Below are positions 1 through 8,115 of a DNA stretch of 64,000 nt, piece after piece; position 1 is the first letter of the stretch, and each line of letters starts with the position of its first letter. The notes under the pieces are model-generated. The model was not told where the DNA came from. It ran no database searches and saw only the letters and a list, made by a program, of their open reading frames with translations. Made by a program: the position numbers and the translations under genes. The stretch spans positions 104,311 to 168,310 of the forward strand of contig NZ_JAFFIX010000016.1 of NCBI RefSeq assembly GCF_016916835.1, in the 5' to 3' direction. This DNA comes from Actinacidiphila bryophytorum (GTDB lineage Bacteria > Actinomycetota > Actinomycetes > Streptomycetales > Streptomycetaceae).

Positions 1-216
1 GGACTCGTGGTCCGGCTCTGGCGTACTCCCGTCGGCACGAAGACGGCGGTGGCCTTCACCACCGACCAGCGGCTGCGGGCCGCGCTCGGCCCCTGCCACG
101 GGTGGATCCGGCTTTCCGAATCCGCCCTGCGGCGCCTTGCCGAGCCGCTCGGCACCACCGCGGTGACGGTGGACCCCCTCCTCTTCTCCCGCCCCGCCTC
201 CCGCGGCCAGGGTTGA
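1..216 (+). CDS. SAV_915/SseB-like protein, C-terminal fragment (5' end outside window)
   Basis: The reading frame is open from base 1 to a TGA at 214-216 and gives about 71 residues ending SRPASRGQG. The pattern RTAVAFTT-like, RLRAALGP, WIRLSESALRRLAEPLG, VTVDP is what I associate with the C-terminal part of small Streptomyces SAV_915/SseB-like proteins. Their function is unknown; they are usually soluble proteins of about 100-150 residues. A GTG at 7 could be read as a start, but the frame continues upstream of it without a stop, so I treat the gene as cut by the window edge. No neighbouring gene helps with function, because repeats follow directly downstream. Confidence 0.55.
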   Translation, partial: GLVVRLWRTPVGTKTAVAFTTDQRLRAALGPCHGWIRLSESALRRLAEPLGTTAVTVDPLLFSRPASRGQG

Positions 217-607
217 CCGCCTCCCCCCGCGGGGGCGCCCGCCGCGTTTGCCCCTTGCGGTGGGCTCGCACCTTCCGGTGCGTTGTGATTGGGCGCGCAG
301 TTCCCCGCGCCCCTGATGGTTGCCCTCTCTCGCAGAGGCCGGCGTTTTCAGGCGGCGCCCTCTGCGCAAGAGGGTGAGCGTTTTTCAGGGACGCGGGGAA
401 CTGCGCGGCCAGCCCACCACCGGGGGGAAGGCGAGCGTCCACCGCAAGGGGCAGGACCTGAAGGGGCGCGGGGAACTGCGCGGCAAGCCCCCACCGGGGG
501 GAAAGACGCAGCGCCGCCGCAAGTGGCAATCACGGGAGGCCCCCGCCGGGGGAAGGCGATCGCCCACCGCAAGGGGCAATCACCGGCTCAGCAAGACCCA
601 GCCCGGG
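217..607. repeat. intergenic stretch with three copies of a dispersed repeat
   Basis: No gene is supported here. The stretch holds one forward copy of the family CGCGCAGTTCCCCGCGCCCC (294-313) and two reverse copies (about 388-407, degenerate at its first bases, and 463-482). Shorter companion phrases recur around them, such as CCGCAAGGGGCA and GAGCGTTTTTCAGG. The same family is found at 12.9-13.2, 22.8-23.2, 34.8, 59.3 and 62.6 kb of this window, always between genes. Confidence 0.8.
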
Positions 608-1444
608 TCAAGAACCTGGCTGGACGTCTCCGGTGGTGAGGACCTCGCGGCGGGAGGCCAGGTCGCCCGGGGGGATGCCCGGGTGGTGCTGGGCCGGGGA
701 GAGGGCCGTGGCCGGGGCGGTGTCGCCGAGCACGAGCCGGGAGACGATGCGGTAGCGGTCACCGCGGTAGACGGAGTGGACGTACTCCACGGGCCGCCCG
801 GTGGAATCCTTCGTGAGGCGCTCGAAGAGGAGCGCGGGCGACAGGACGGGCACCCCGATGAGCCTGGCCTCCTCCTCGTTGGTGACGGTCGGCTCGATGG
901 ACTGCACGGCCTCGTGCACCCGCACCCCGTGCCGCTCGCGCAGGAAGTCGTAGAAGTCGCCGGACTCCATGTCCTCGGGCCGCAGGCCCGGCACGAGCGC
1001 CGCGGGCACGTGCAGGTACTCGATGGCCATCGGCTCGTCGTCGACGAGCCGCAGCCGCGCGATGTAGGTGATCTCCGCGGCGGGCGAGATGTGCAGCCGG
1101 CGCCCGACCCTGGCGCCGGCCTGCACGGTGGTGAACTCCAGCACCCTGCTGGCCCAGCTGCCCGAGGCCTGCGGCAGCCGGTAGGCGTCGCTGGAGGGGG
1201 CCAGCTCCTGGGTGATCTTGGCGCGGGCGACGAACATGCCGCGCCCGTGCTCGCGCACCAGCAGCCCGGTGGTGACCAGTTCGTCCACCGCGGAGCGCAG
1301 GGTGGGCCGGGAGACGCCGAGTTGCTCGCACAGGGTGCGCTCGGAGGGGATCGGGTCGCCGGGGGCGCAGGACTCGACCAGTTCCATGAGGTAGTCGCGG
1401 ACCCGTTCGCGTTTCACCGCGGAGCGCGACGGCTCGCTGACCAT
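608..1444 (-). CDS. GntR-family (HutC/UTRA) transcriptional regulator, DasR-like
   Basis: This 278-residue regulator has an N-terminal winged helix (about residues 8-75, with IPSERTLCEQLGVSRPTLR and the wing segment GRGMFVAR). It is followed by a UTRA effector-binding domain (about 95-245, with EPMAIEYLHVP and a closing YVHSVYRGDRYRIVSRL). DasR of Streptomyces has this architecture and senses aminosugar phosphates, repressing chitin and GlcNAc uptake genes. The gene is divergent from a dasABC-type operon whose promoter holds a dre-like operator, which supports a DasR-like role. The start ATG at 1444 is preceded by AGGAAAGGA. A C-terminal tail of about 30 residues exceeds the usual DasR length, and the recognition helix differs from the DasR I remember, so a paralogue specific to this operon is possible. 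Confidence 0.82.
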   Translation of the reverse strand: MVSEPSRSAVKRERVRDYLMELVESCAPGDPIPSERTLCEQLGVSRPTLRSAVDELVTTGLLVREHGRGMFVARAKITQELAPSSDAYRLPQASGSWASRVLEFTTVQAGARVGRRLHISPAAEITYIARLRLVDDEPMAIEYLHVPAALVPGLRPEDMESGDFYDFLRERHGVRVHEAVQSIEPTVTNEEEARLIGVPVLSPALLFERLTKDSTGRPVEYVHSVYRGDRYRIVSRLVLGDTAPATALSPAQHHPGIPPGDLASRREVLTTGDVQPGS

Positions 1445-1588
1445 GGCGGTTGTCCTTTCCTGCGGTGGCTTGTCCAGCTGAGGTTATCCAGATGTTGACC
1501 AGCACGCCAGCCGCCGCGGGCGGCTGCGCCGCAGTCCACCACGGTATACGACCGGATTCCCGGGTGTGCGCGAGGTCTTGACGTCACC

Positions 1589-1604
1589 AGTGGTCTATGC
1601 CACC
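1589..1604 (+). promoter_or_regulatory. dre-like operator upstream of dasA
   Basis: AGTGGTCTATGCCACC agrees with the DasR consensus AGTGGTCTAGACCACT at 13 of 16 positions. A further half-site, AGACCAGT, lies at 1621-1628. Both are between the divergent regulator (start 1444) and dasA (start 1674), as expected for repression by the GntR protein. Binding is inferred from the match alone. Confidence 0.7.
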
Positions 1605-1673
1605 TTCTGCGAGCAGCACCAGACCAGTTGGCAAGTGGTAAATTCCGCCCGCACTTCCCGAGGTGACATCACC

Positions 1674-2960
1674 GTGAGATCCAGACTCCTCCCCGCAGCC
1701 GCCGCGCTCGCCCTGGCGGCCGTCGCCGGACTGAGCGCCTGCGGCTCGTCCGACTCCTCCGACTCCTCGGACTCCGCGGGCGGCGGCACGCCGGCCCCGG
1801 CGAAGCTCACCGTGTGGATCATGCAGGACAGCATGTCCGACGGGGTGCTGAGCCGCTTCAAGACCGGCTTCGAGGCCGCGCACAAGGGCACCACGCTGGA
1901 CATCCAGATCCAGCAGTGGGACGGCATAGGCCAGAAGATCACCAGCGCGCTGGCCAGCAAGGACGCGCCGGACGTGATGGAGGTCGGCAACACCCAGGTC
2001 GCGCAGTACGCGGCCAGCGGCGGGGTGAAGGACCTCACGGACAAGGTCGCCGACCTCCAGGGCTCCGACTGGATCCCGGGCCTCGCGGAGCCGGGCAGGA
2101 TCGACGGCAAGCAGTACGGCATCCCGTGGTACGCGGCCAACCGCGTGGTGATCTACAACAAGGACCTCTTCGCGAAGGCGGGTATCACCACCCCGCCCAA
2201 GACCCGCGACGAGTGGATCCAGGACACCACCAAGCTCAACACCGGCGGCGACGACGGGATCTACCTGCCCGGCCAGACCTGGTACGCGCTGGCCGGCTTC
2301 GTCTGGGACGAGGGCGGCGACCTGGCGGTCAAGGACGGCGACCAGTGGAAGGGCGCCCTGGACACCCCGCAGGCCAAGGCGGGCATGGCCTTCTACCAGC
2401 AGCTGCAGGCCCTCGGCAAGGGACCCAAGGACGCCGACGAGGCCAAGCCGCTGCAGGCGGACGTCTTCGCCAAGGGCAAGACCGCGCAGATCATCTCGGT
2501 GCCGGGCGGCGCCGCGATCATCGAGAAGTCCAACCCGGCGATGAAGGACAAGATCGGCTTCTTCCCGATCCCCGGCAAGACCGCCGACAAGCCGGGCGCG
2601 GTCTTCACCGGCGGCTCGGACCTGGTGATCCCGGAGGCCTCGCAGCACCAGGCGCTGGCCTACGAGGTGGTCAAGGCGCTGTCGGGGACGGCCTTCCAGA
2701 CCGACATGGCCAAGGAGATGAGCTACGTGCCCAACCGCACCTCGCTCGCCTCGGTGCTGGCCGACAACCCCGGTGCCTCGGTGATGGCGGTGGGCGCGGC
2801 CAACGGGCACGCCACCCCGAACTCCCCCAACTGGGCCGCGGTCGAGGCGAACAACCCGATCAAGCAGTACATGACGCAGGTGCTGACCGGCGCCGACCCG
2901 CACGCGGCGGGCAAGACCGCGTCCGAGGCCATCACCAAGGCGCTCAACACCGCTTCCTGA
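1674..2960 (+). CDS. dasA: extracellular sugar-binding lipoprotein of a chitobiose-type ABC transporter (DasA-like)
   Basis: The 428-residue protein starts with a short charged region, a hydrophobic segment and the lipobox LSAC, so it should be a lipid-anchored solute-binding protein. The body is a type 1 extracellular sugar-binding fold, with AKLTVWIMQDS at the mature N-terminus, DVMEVGNTQVAQYAASG, GIPWYAANRVVIYNKDLF, WDEGGDL and a closing NPIKQYMTQVLTG. These segments closely resemble DasA of Streptomyces, which captures N,N'-diacetylchitobiose for DasBC. GTG at 1674 is chosen because an upstream in-frame GTG at 1566 would place the dre-like operator inside the gene and destroy the signal peptide. 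The permease genes follow 54 bases downstream. ATP hydrolysis would need an unlinked ATPase such as MsiK, because none is present here. Confidence 0.88.
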   Translation: MRSRLLPAAAALALAAVAGLSACGSSDSSDSSDSAGGGTPAPAKLTVWIMQDSMSDGVLSRFKTGFEAAHKGTTLDIQIQQWDGIGQKITSALASKDAPDVMEVGNTQVAQYAASGGVKDLTDKVADLQGSDWIPGLAEPGRIDGKQYGIPWYAANRVVIYNKDLFAKAGITTPPKTRDEWIQDTTKLNTGGDDGIYLPGQTWYALAGFVWDEGGDLAVKDGDQWKGALDTPQAKAGMAFYQQLQALGKGPKDADEAKPLQADVFAKGKTAQIISVPGGAAIIEKSNPAMKDKIGFFPIPGKTADKPGAVFTGGSDLVIPEASQHQALAYEVVKALSGTAFQTDMAKEMSYVPNRTSLASVLADNPGASVMAVGAANGHATPNSPNWAAVEANNPIKQYMTQVLTGADPHAAGKTASEAITKALNTAS

Positions 2961-3014
2961 CGGCCCGGTTCCGCCGCCACCGCCCCATCACCACCCCACC
3001 CCGGAGGGATCACC

Positions 3015-3983
3015 GTGCTCACCGCCCGTTCCGCCGATCGGCGACCCGCCGTCGTGGAGCCGCCGCCGGCCGCTCCCCGGCCGCGACGGCACCGCCGCCT
3101 CGGTGCGGTCTGGCCGTATCTGCTGGTCGCCCCCACCGTGCTCGGTGCGGCGTTCCTGCTGGTCTATCCACTGGTCAGAAACACCGTGATGTCCTTCCAG
3201 CACTTCGGACTCGGTGAGCTGATCCGGGGCGGGGCGACCTGGGTGGGGTTCGCCAACTACCGCACGGTGCTGGACGATCCGGAGTTCTGGACGGTGGTGC
3301 GGCGCACCCTGTGGTGGACCGGGCTGAACGTCGTGCTGATCATGGTGCTGGGCACCCTGGTCGCGCTGATGCTGGTCAGACTCGGGCGGCGGATGCGGTT
3401 GGCGGTGATGAGCGGACTGGTGCTGACCTGGGCGACGCCGGTCATCGCCGCCACCACGGTCTTCCAGTGGCTGTTCCAGTCCCGTTTCGGAGTGGTCAAC
3501 TGGGCACTGGTCAAACTGGGCTTCGACTCCTACCGCGACTACTCCTGGTTCGCGCACGGCGGCTCCACCTTCGCGATCCTGGTGGTCCTGGTGGTGTGGC
3601 AGTCGGTGCCGTTCGCGGCGCTGACCCTCTACGGGGGCCTGACCACGATCCCGGTCGAGCTGTACGAGTCGGCCAGGATCGACGGCGCCGGCGCCTGGCA
3701 GTCCTTCCGGCTGGTCACCTTCCCGATGCTGCGACCGCTGTTCGCGCTCGTCACCTCGCTCGAAGTGATCTGGTGCTTCAAGGCCTTCACCCAGATCTGG
3801 GTGATCAGCGAGGGCGGCCCGAACGGCGCCACCACGACGCTGCCGGTCTACGCCTTCCAGATCGCCCAGTCGCTGCACAAGTACGACCTGGGGGCCGCGG
3901 TCTCCACCCTGACCGTCGTGATCCTGCTCGCCGCGCTGGTGTTCAACCTGCGCCGGATGTTCCGCCAGGAGGGCGCGCTGTGA
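3015..3983 (+). CDS. dasB: carbohydrate ABC transporter permease (DasB-like, MalF type)
   Basis: This 322-residue integral membrane protein has a basic N-terminal tail and about six transmembrane helices, the first being YLLVAPTVLGAAFLLVYPLV. A MalF-type EAA loop near residues 215-240 (ELYESARIDGAGAWQSFRLVTFPML) would dock the ATPase. It starts at GTG 3015 after GGAGGGATCACC. The next gene begins inside its last codons (GTGA overlap), so the two permeases are translationally coupled. Position after the DasA-like lipoprotein assigns it to chitobiose import. Confidence 0.88.
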   Translation: MLTARSADRRPAVVEPPPAAPRPRRHRRLGAVWPYLLVAPTVLGAAFLLVYPLVRNTVMSFQHFGLGELIRGGATWVGFANYRTVLDDPEFWTVVRRTLWWTGLNVVLIMVLGTLVALMLVRLGRRMRLAVMSGLVLTWATPVIAATTVFQWLFQSRFGVVNWALVKLGFDSYRDYSWFAHGGSTFAILVVLVVWQSVPFAALTLYGGLTTIPVELYESARIDGAGAWQSFRLVTFPMLRPLFALVTSLEVIWCFKAFTQIWVISEGGPNGATTTLPVYAFQIAQSLHKYDLGAAVSTLTVVILLAALVFNLRRMFRQEGAL

Positions 3984-4855
3984 CCGCTCTGACCACTGGT
4001 AAGGCACCCATCGCGGTGCGGCGCCGCCGGATGCGGATGGGCCGTCTGCCGCTGAACCTGGCCGCACTCCTCACCCTGGCGGTGTCGGTGTTCCCGGTCT
4101 ACTGGATGGTGGTGACGGCCTTCAAGCCGTCCGCGGACATCCAGTCGGACACCCCGTCCTTCCTGCCGCTGCACCCGACGATGGCGCACTTCGGCACCGC
4201 GGTGCACTCCCCCGGCTTCGGCACCTTCTGGCGCAACAGCCTGACGGTGACGCTGAGCGCGGTGCTGATGTCGCTGGTGGTGGCGCTGCTCGCGGCCTTC
4301 GCCGTGGGACGGATGCGCTGGCACGGGCGGCGGGCCTTCATCCTGATGGTCTTCGTCGCGCAGATGGCGCCCTGGGAGGCGCTGCTGATCCCGATGTACG
4401 TGATCGCCCGCGACACCGACATGCTCGACAGGCTGTCGATGCTGACCCTCGTCTACTTCATGACGACGCTGCCCTTCACCATCGTGACGCTGCGCGGCTT
4501 CCTCGCGGCGATCCCGGTGGAGCTGGAGGAGGCGGCGCAGGTCGACGGCTGCACCCGGCCGCAGGCCTTCCGCCGGGTGACCTTCCCGCTGCTGGCGCCC
4601 GGGCTGCTGTCCACGTCGCTGTTCGGCTTCATCACGGCGTGGAACGAGTTCGCCTTCGCCAACACGCTGATCATCAAGAACCAGGACGCCCGCACCCTGC
4701 CGGTCTGGCTGTCGTCGTTCAGCAACGTCTTCGGCACCGACTGGGGCGCCACGATGGCCGCTTCCTCGCTGTTCATGCTGCCGGTGCTGGCCGTCTTCCT
4801 GGTCCTGCAGAACCGTGTCACCTCCGGAATGACCGCGGGCGCCGTCAAGGGCTGA
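3980..4855 (+). CDS. dasC: carbohydrate ABC transporter permease (DasC-like, MalG type)
   Basis: This 291-residue partner permease has about six transmembrane helices and a MalG-type EAA loop (PVELEEAAQVDGCTRPQAFRRVTFPLL, split here as PVELEEAAQVDGC and FRRVTFPLL). GTG at 3980 overlaps the dasB stop by four bases, and the sequence from there reads VTALTTGKAP before a basic stretch and the first helix. An open frame continues far upstream inside dasB, but it is a shadow frame with no membrane character. The heterodimer with DasB forms the translocation pore for chitobiose or a related oligosaccharide. Confidence 0.88.
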   Translation: MTALTTGKAPIAVRRRRMRMGRLPLNLAALLTLAVSVFPVYWMVVTAFKPSADIQSDTPSFLPLHPTMAHFGTAVHSPGFGTFWRNSLTVTLSAVLMSLVVALLAAFAVGRMRWHGRRAFILMVFVAQMAPWEALLIPMYVIARDTDMLDRLSMLTLVYFMTTLPFTIVTLRGFLAAIPVELEEAAQVDGCTRPQAFRRVTFPLLAPGLLSTSLFGFITAWNEFAFANTLIIKNQDARTLPVWLSSFSNVFGTDWGATMAASSLFMLPVLAVFLVLQNRVTSGMTAGAVKG

Positions 4856-4978
4856 CCCGCAACGCACCTCCCCCCCGCCTGCCGCGCTCGCGCCGAGCGC
4901 GTATCCCGCGCTGCCCCCGTGCCGCCCGATCCCCGCCCCCGGCCGCCGGGGGCCAGGGAGACCTGGAGAGCCACCGCC

Positions 4979-6475
4979 GTGATCATTCCGCACCCCACTC
5001 ACATCGCCCGTATCCCCGGCCACTTCACCTTCGACGAGTCCACCACCGTGCGGGCCTCGGGCGACGCGCTCGGCGCCGCCCGGCTGCTGCGCACGCTGCT
5101 CGCCCCCGCCACCGGGCTGCCGCTGCGGCCGTCCCCGACCGGCACGGTCGTGCTGGTGGTCGACACGATGCTCGGCGGCCTCGGCGAGGAGGGCTACGGC
5201 CTGACGGTCGGACCCGACGCGGTGCTGCTGCGCGCCGCCCGCCCGGCCGGGCTGCTGCGGGGTGTCCAGACCATCCGCCAACTGCTGCCCGCGCAGGCCC
5301 TGTCGGCCCGCCCGGTGGCCGGCGTGCCGTGGCAGATCCCGGGGGTGCAGATCACCGACGTGCCGCGGTTCGGCTGGCGCGGCGCGATGCTCGACGTGGC
5401 CCGGCACTTCCAGCCGGTGTCCTTCCTGCGGCGCTTCACCGACCTGCTGGCCTTCCACAAGCTCAACGTGCTGCACCTGCACCTGACCGACGACCAGGGC
5501 TGGCGGATGCCGTCGGCCGCCTACCCCGCGCTGACCGAGGTCGGCGGGGTGCGCGGCGGGGAGGTCCCGCACGCCGGCGCCTACACCGCCGCCGAGCTGC
5601 GCGGCCTGGTCGCCTACGCGGCCGAGCGCGGGGTCACCGTCGTCCCCGAGATCGAGATGCCCGGACATGCGCGCGCGGCCCTGGCGGCGTACCCGCAGCT
5701 CGGCAACGTGCCGGGCCGGGCGCTGGATGTGTGGACGCAGTGGGGCGTGTGCGACAACGTGCTCGGCGTCCACGACGAGGTACTGGACTTCTGCAGGACC
5801 GTGCTCGGCGAGGTCCTCGACGTCTTCGACTCGCCGTATGTGCACGTCGGCGGCGACGAGTGCCCGGTCACCGAGTGGGAGACCAGTACGGCCGCGCAGG
5901 CCAGGGCCGCGGAGCTGGGACTCGGCTCGCCCAAGGACCTGCACGGCTGGTTCCTCGGGCAGGTCGGCGACTTCCTGCTCGCGCAGGGCCGCCGCCCGGT
6001 GTGCTGGGCGGAGGACTCGGGTGCGCTGCCCGCCGACTTCACCGTCATGCCCTGGCGGGACGCCGCCCACGGCCTGGCCGCCGCCCGCCGCGGCCACGAC
6101 GTCGTCATGGCCCCCTACCGCAGCACCTACCTGGACTACCCGCAGTCCGCCGACCCCGACGAGCCGCCGGGCCAGGCCGGCGGCATAGTGGACCTGGCCG
6201 CGGTCCACGCCAACGAGCCCGCCCCCGCCGACTGGGAGCCTGCCGCGGCCGCCCGGGTGCTCGGCACCCAGGCGCAGCTGTGGACCGAGTACGTCAGCAC
6301 CGCGGCGCACGCCGAATACCTCGCCTTCCCCCGGCTGGCCGCACTGGCCGACCGGGCCTGGAACCCGGCCAGTGACTGGGCGACCGACTTCCGCCCGGCG
6401 CTGCGGCTGCACGAGGCCCGCCTGGACGCGCTGCGCGTCCCGCGCCGCGGCCCCGCCGCCGCCATGACCGCCTGA
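4979..6475 (+). CDS. beta-N-acetylhexosaminidase, glycoside hydrolase family 20 (DasD-like)
   Basis: The 498-residue protein has the GH20 layout: an N-terminal alpha/beta domain (about 1-125), then a TIM barrel beginning at PRFGWRGAMLDVARHFQ. The barrel contains KLNVLHLHLTDDQGWR, VVPEIEMPGHARAAL and the catalytic pair in HVGGDECP (Asp about 293, Glu about 294). GH20 enzymes release terminal GlcNAc by substrate-assisted catalysis. No signal peptide is visible, so it probably cleaves imported chitobiose in the cytoplasm. GTG 4979 follows CCTGGAGAGCC. It sits 120 bases after dasC, where S. coelicolor carries dasD, and probably belongs to the same transcription unit. Confidence 0.88.
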   Translation: MIIPHPTHIARIPGHFTFDESTTVRASGDALGAARLLRTLLAPATGLPLRPSPTGTVVLVVDTMLGGLGEEGYGLTVGPDAVLLRAARPAGLLRGVQTIRQLLPAQALSARPVAGVPWQIPGVQITDVPRFGWRGAMLDVARHFQPVSFLRRFTDLLAFHKLNVLHLHLTDDQGWRMPSAAYPALTEVGGVRGGEVPHAGAYTAAELRGLVAYAAERGVTVVPEIEMPGHARAALAAYPQLGNVPGRALDVWTQWGVCDNVLGVHDEVLDFCRTVLGEVLDVFDSPYVHVGGDECPVTEWETSTAAQARAAELGLGSPKDLHGWFLGQVGDFLLAQGRRPVCWAEDSGALPADFTVMPWRDAAHGLAAARRGHDVVMAPYRSTYLDYPQSADPDEPPGQAGGIVDLAAVHANEPAPADWEPAAAARVLGTQAQLWTEYVSTAAHAEYLAFPRLAALADRAWNPASDWATDFRPALRLHEARLDALRVPRRGPAAAMTA

Positions 6476-6540
6476 CCGCACCACCCCCCATGACCACCCT
6501 GCACCGACCCAGCCACCACCCCACTGGAAAGGGATCACCC

Positions 6541-8022
6541 GTGTCAGGAAACACAGACCCGAGCACCGCCCGCACCCGGAAGCCGCGGCTCACCCGGCGG
6601 ATGCGCACCGCGATGGCGGCATGCGCGGTGGCCGGCCTCGGCTGCGCCGCACTCACCGCACTGCCCGCCGCGGCGGCCCAGGACTCGCTGACCGCTCAGT
6701 ACCGCACCAGCGCGACCGGCGCCACCGCGGACCAGGCCGAACCGTGGCTGGAGGTGACCAACACCGGGTCGAGCACCGTGCCGCTCAGCCGGGTCACCGT
6801 CCGCTACTACTTCCACTCCGACGGCCCCGGTGTGACCTACCGCTTCGCCTGCTCCTGGGCGGTCAGGGGCTGCGCCAACGTCACCGGCACCTTCGGCACC
6901 CTGCCCAACCCCACCGCCACCGCCGACCGCTATCTGGAGATCGGCTTCACCGCGGGCGCCGGCTCGCTCGCCCCCGGGCAGAACACCGGCGACCTGCAAC
7001 TGCGCTTCTACCGGGCGGACTGGCAGACCCTGACCCAGTCCGACGACTACTCCTTCAACGGCGCGCAGACCTCGTACGCCAACTGGCCCAAGCTCACCGT
7101 GCAGGACGCCGGCGCGGTCGTCTACGGCACCGCCCCCGCGGGCAACGACCCGACCGATCCCCCCACCACCCCGCCGACCACACCGCCCACGTCACCGGGC
7201 GGCGGCGACCCCGACGCGGCCTCGCTCTTCGACGACTTCTCCTACACCAGCAGCTCCGACGCGGCAGTGCAGCAGCACGGATGGACGGTCAAGTCCGGGC
7301 AGGGCGGCCCGGGTGTCGCCGGCGCCACCTGGTCGCCGCAGGACGTGACCTTCGTCGCCGACGGCTCCAACAAGGTGATGAACCTGCGGCTCACCACCGA
7401 CGGCACCGCGTCCGGCACCAAGGAGACCGAACTCCAGACCACCGCACGCAAGTTCAAGAACGGCACCTACGCCGCCCGGGTCCGCTTCGACGACACACCG
7501 ACCGGCGGCCCCGACGGCGACCACGTCAACCAGACCTTCTTCACCTTCACCCCGCTGAACGCCCCGATGGACCCGGACTACAGCGAGCAGGACTTCGAGT
7601 ACCTGCCCAACGGCGGCTGGGGCGAGACGCAGAACATCATGTACGAGACGTCCTGGGAGACCTACAACCCCGACCCGTGGAACGCCGTCAACACCCACGG
7701 CCAGCAGTACGGCAGCCTGGACGGCTGGCACGACCTGCAGATCACCATCGACAACACCAGCATCACGTACTACATCGACGGCCAGGTCGTCGCGACCCAC
7801 GGTGAGCCGTACCTGCCCGAGACGCCGCAGTGGATCGACTTCAACCACTGGCTGATCGACGTGGCCGGGCAGACCAGCAGCACCCCGCGGTCCTACGACG
7901 AGCAGGTCGACTACGTCGTCTTCGTCAAGGACCAGGTCCTCACCCCCGCCCAGGTGAGCGCGAAGGTCGCCGGCTACCGGGCGGCGGGCACCGCCTTCAC
8001 CGACACCGTGCCCAACCCGTAG
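6541..8022 (+). CDS. secreted GH16-type glycanase with N-terminal cellulose-binding module
   Basis: The 493-residue protein starts at GTG 6541 (GGAAAGGGATCACCC upstream) with a twin-basic signal peptide ending near ALPAAAA. Residues about 40-190 form a CBM3-like module (QYRTSATGATADQAEPWLEV, VTVRYYF, LQLRFYRADW, DDYSFNGAQ). A Pro/Thr linker follows, then a concanavalin-type beta-sandwich. The latter carries the GH16 active-site pattern ExDxE as EQDFE (Glu349, Asp351, Glu353) and a conserved DGWHDLQI segment. GH16 enzymes are retaining endo-glycanases acting on beta-1,3/1,4-glucans, xyloglucan or galactans; the exact substrate cannot be read here. It follows the GH20 gene by 65 bases and ends before a strong terminator. 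Confidence 0.75.
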   Translation: MSGNTDPSTARTRKPRLTRRMRTAMAACAVAGLGCAALTALPAAAAQDSLTAQYRTSATGATADQAEPWLEVTNTGSSTVPLSRVTVRYYFHSDGPGVTYRFACSWAVRGCANVTGTFGTLPNPTATADRYLEIGFTAGAGSLAPGQNTGDLQLRFYRADWQTLTQSDDYSFNGAQTSYANWPKLTVQDAGAVVYGTAPAGNDPTDPPTTPPTTPPTSPGGGDPDAASLFDDFSYTSSSDAAVQQHGWTVKSGQGGPGVAGATWSPQDVTFVADGSNKVMNLRLTTDGTASGTKETELQTTARKFKNGTYAARVRFDDTPTGGPDGDHVNQTFFTFTPLNAPMDPDYSEQDFEYLPNGGWGETQNIMYETSWETYNPDPWNAVNTHGQQYGSLDGWHDLQITIDNTSITYYIDGQVVATHGEPYLPETPQWIDFNHWLIDVAGQTSSTPRSYDEQVDYVVFVKDQVLTPAQVSAKVAGYRAAGTAFTDTVPNP

Positions 8023-8034
8023 GCCCGTGCGCCG

Positions 8035-8065
8035 CGTCCGGCGGGTTTCCGTTATCCGCCGGACG
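8035..8065 (+). terminator. hairpin terminator after the GH16 gene
   Basis: CGTCCGGCGG and CCGCCGGACG form a perfect 10-bp stem with an 11-base loop, 12 bases after the GH16 stop. There is no U-tract, as is usual in high-GC actinomycetes. It also overlaps an in-frame GTG at 8065, arguing against that codon as the start of the next gene. Confidence 0.75.
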
Positions 8066-8115
8066 TGGCAGCGTCTCCTGTCCGAGGAGACGTGACGGAC
8101 GGAGAGTGGAGCAGC

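Noticed and set aside
1566..1673. Longer N-terminus for DasA
   Set aside because: It would contain the dre-like operator and hide the signal peptide.
8065..8115. Longer N-terminus for the sigma-GH128 fusion
   Set aside because: It would start inside the arm of the GH16 terminator, and ATG 8116 has the better ribosome-binding site.
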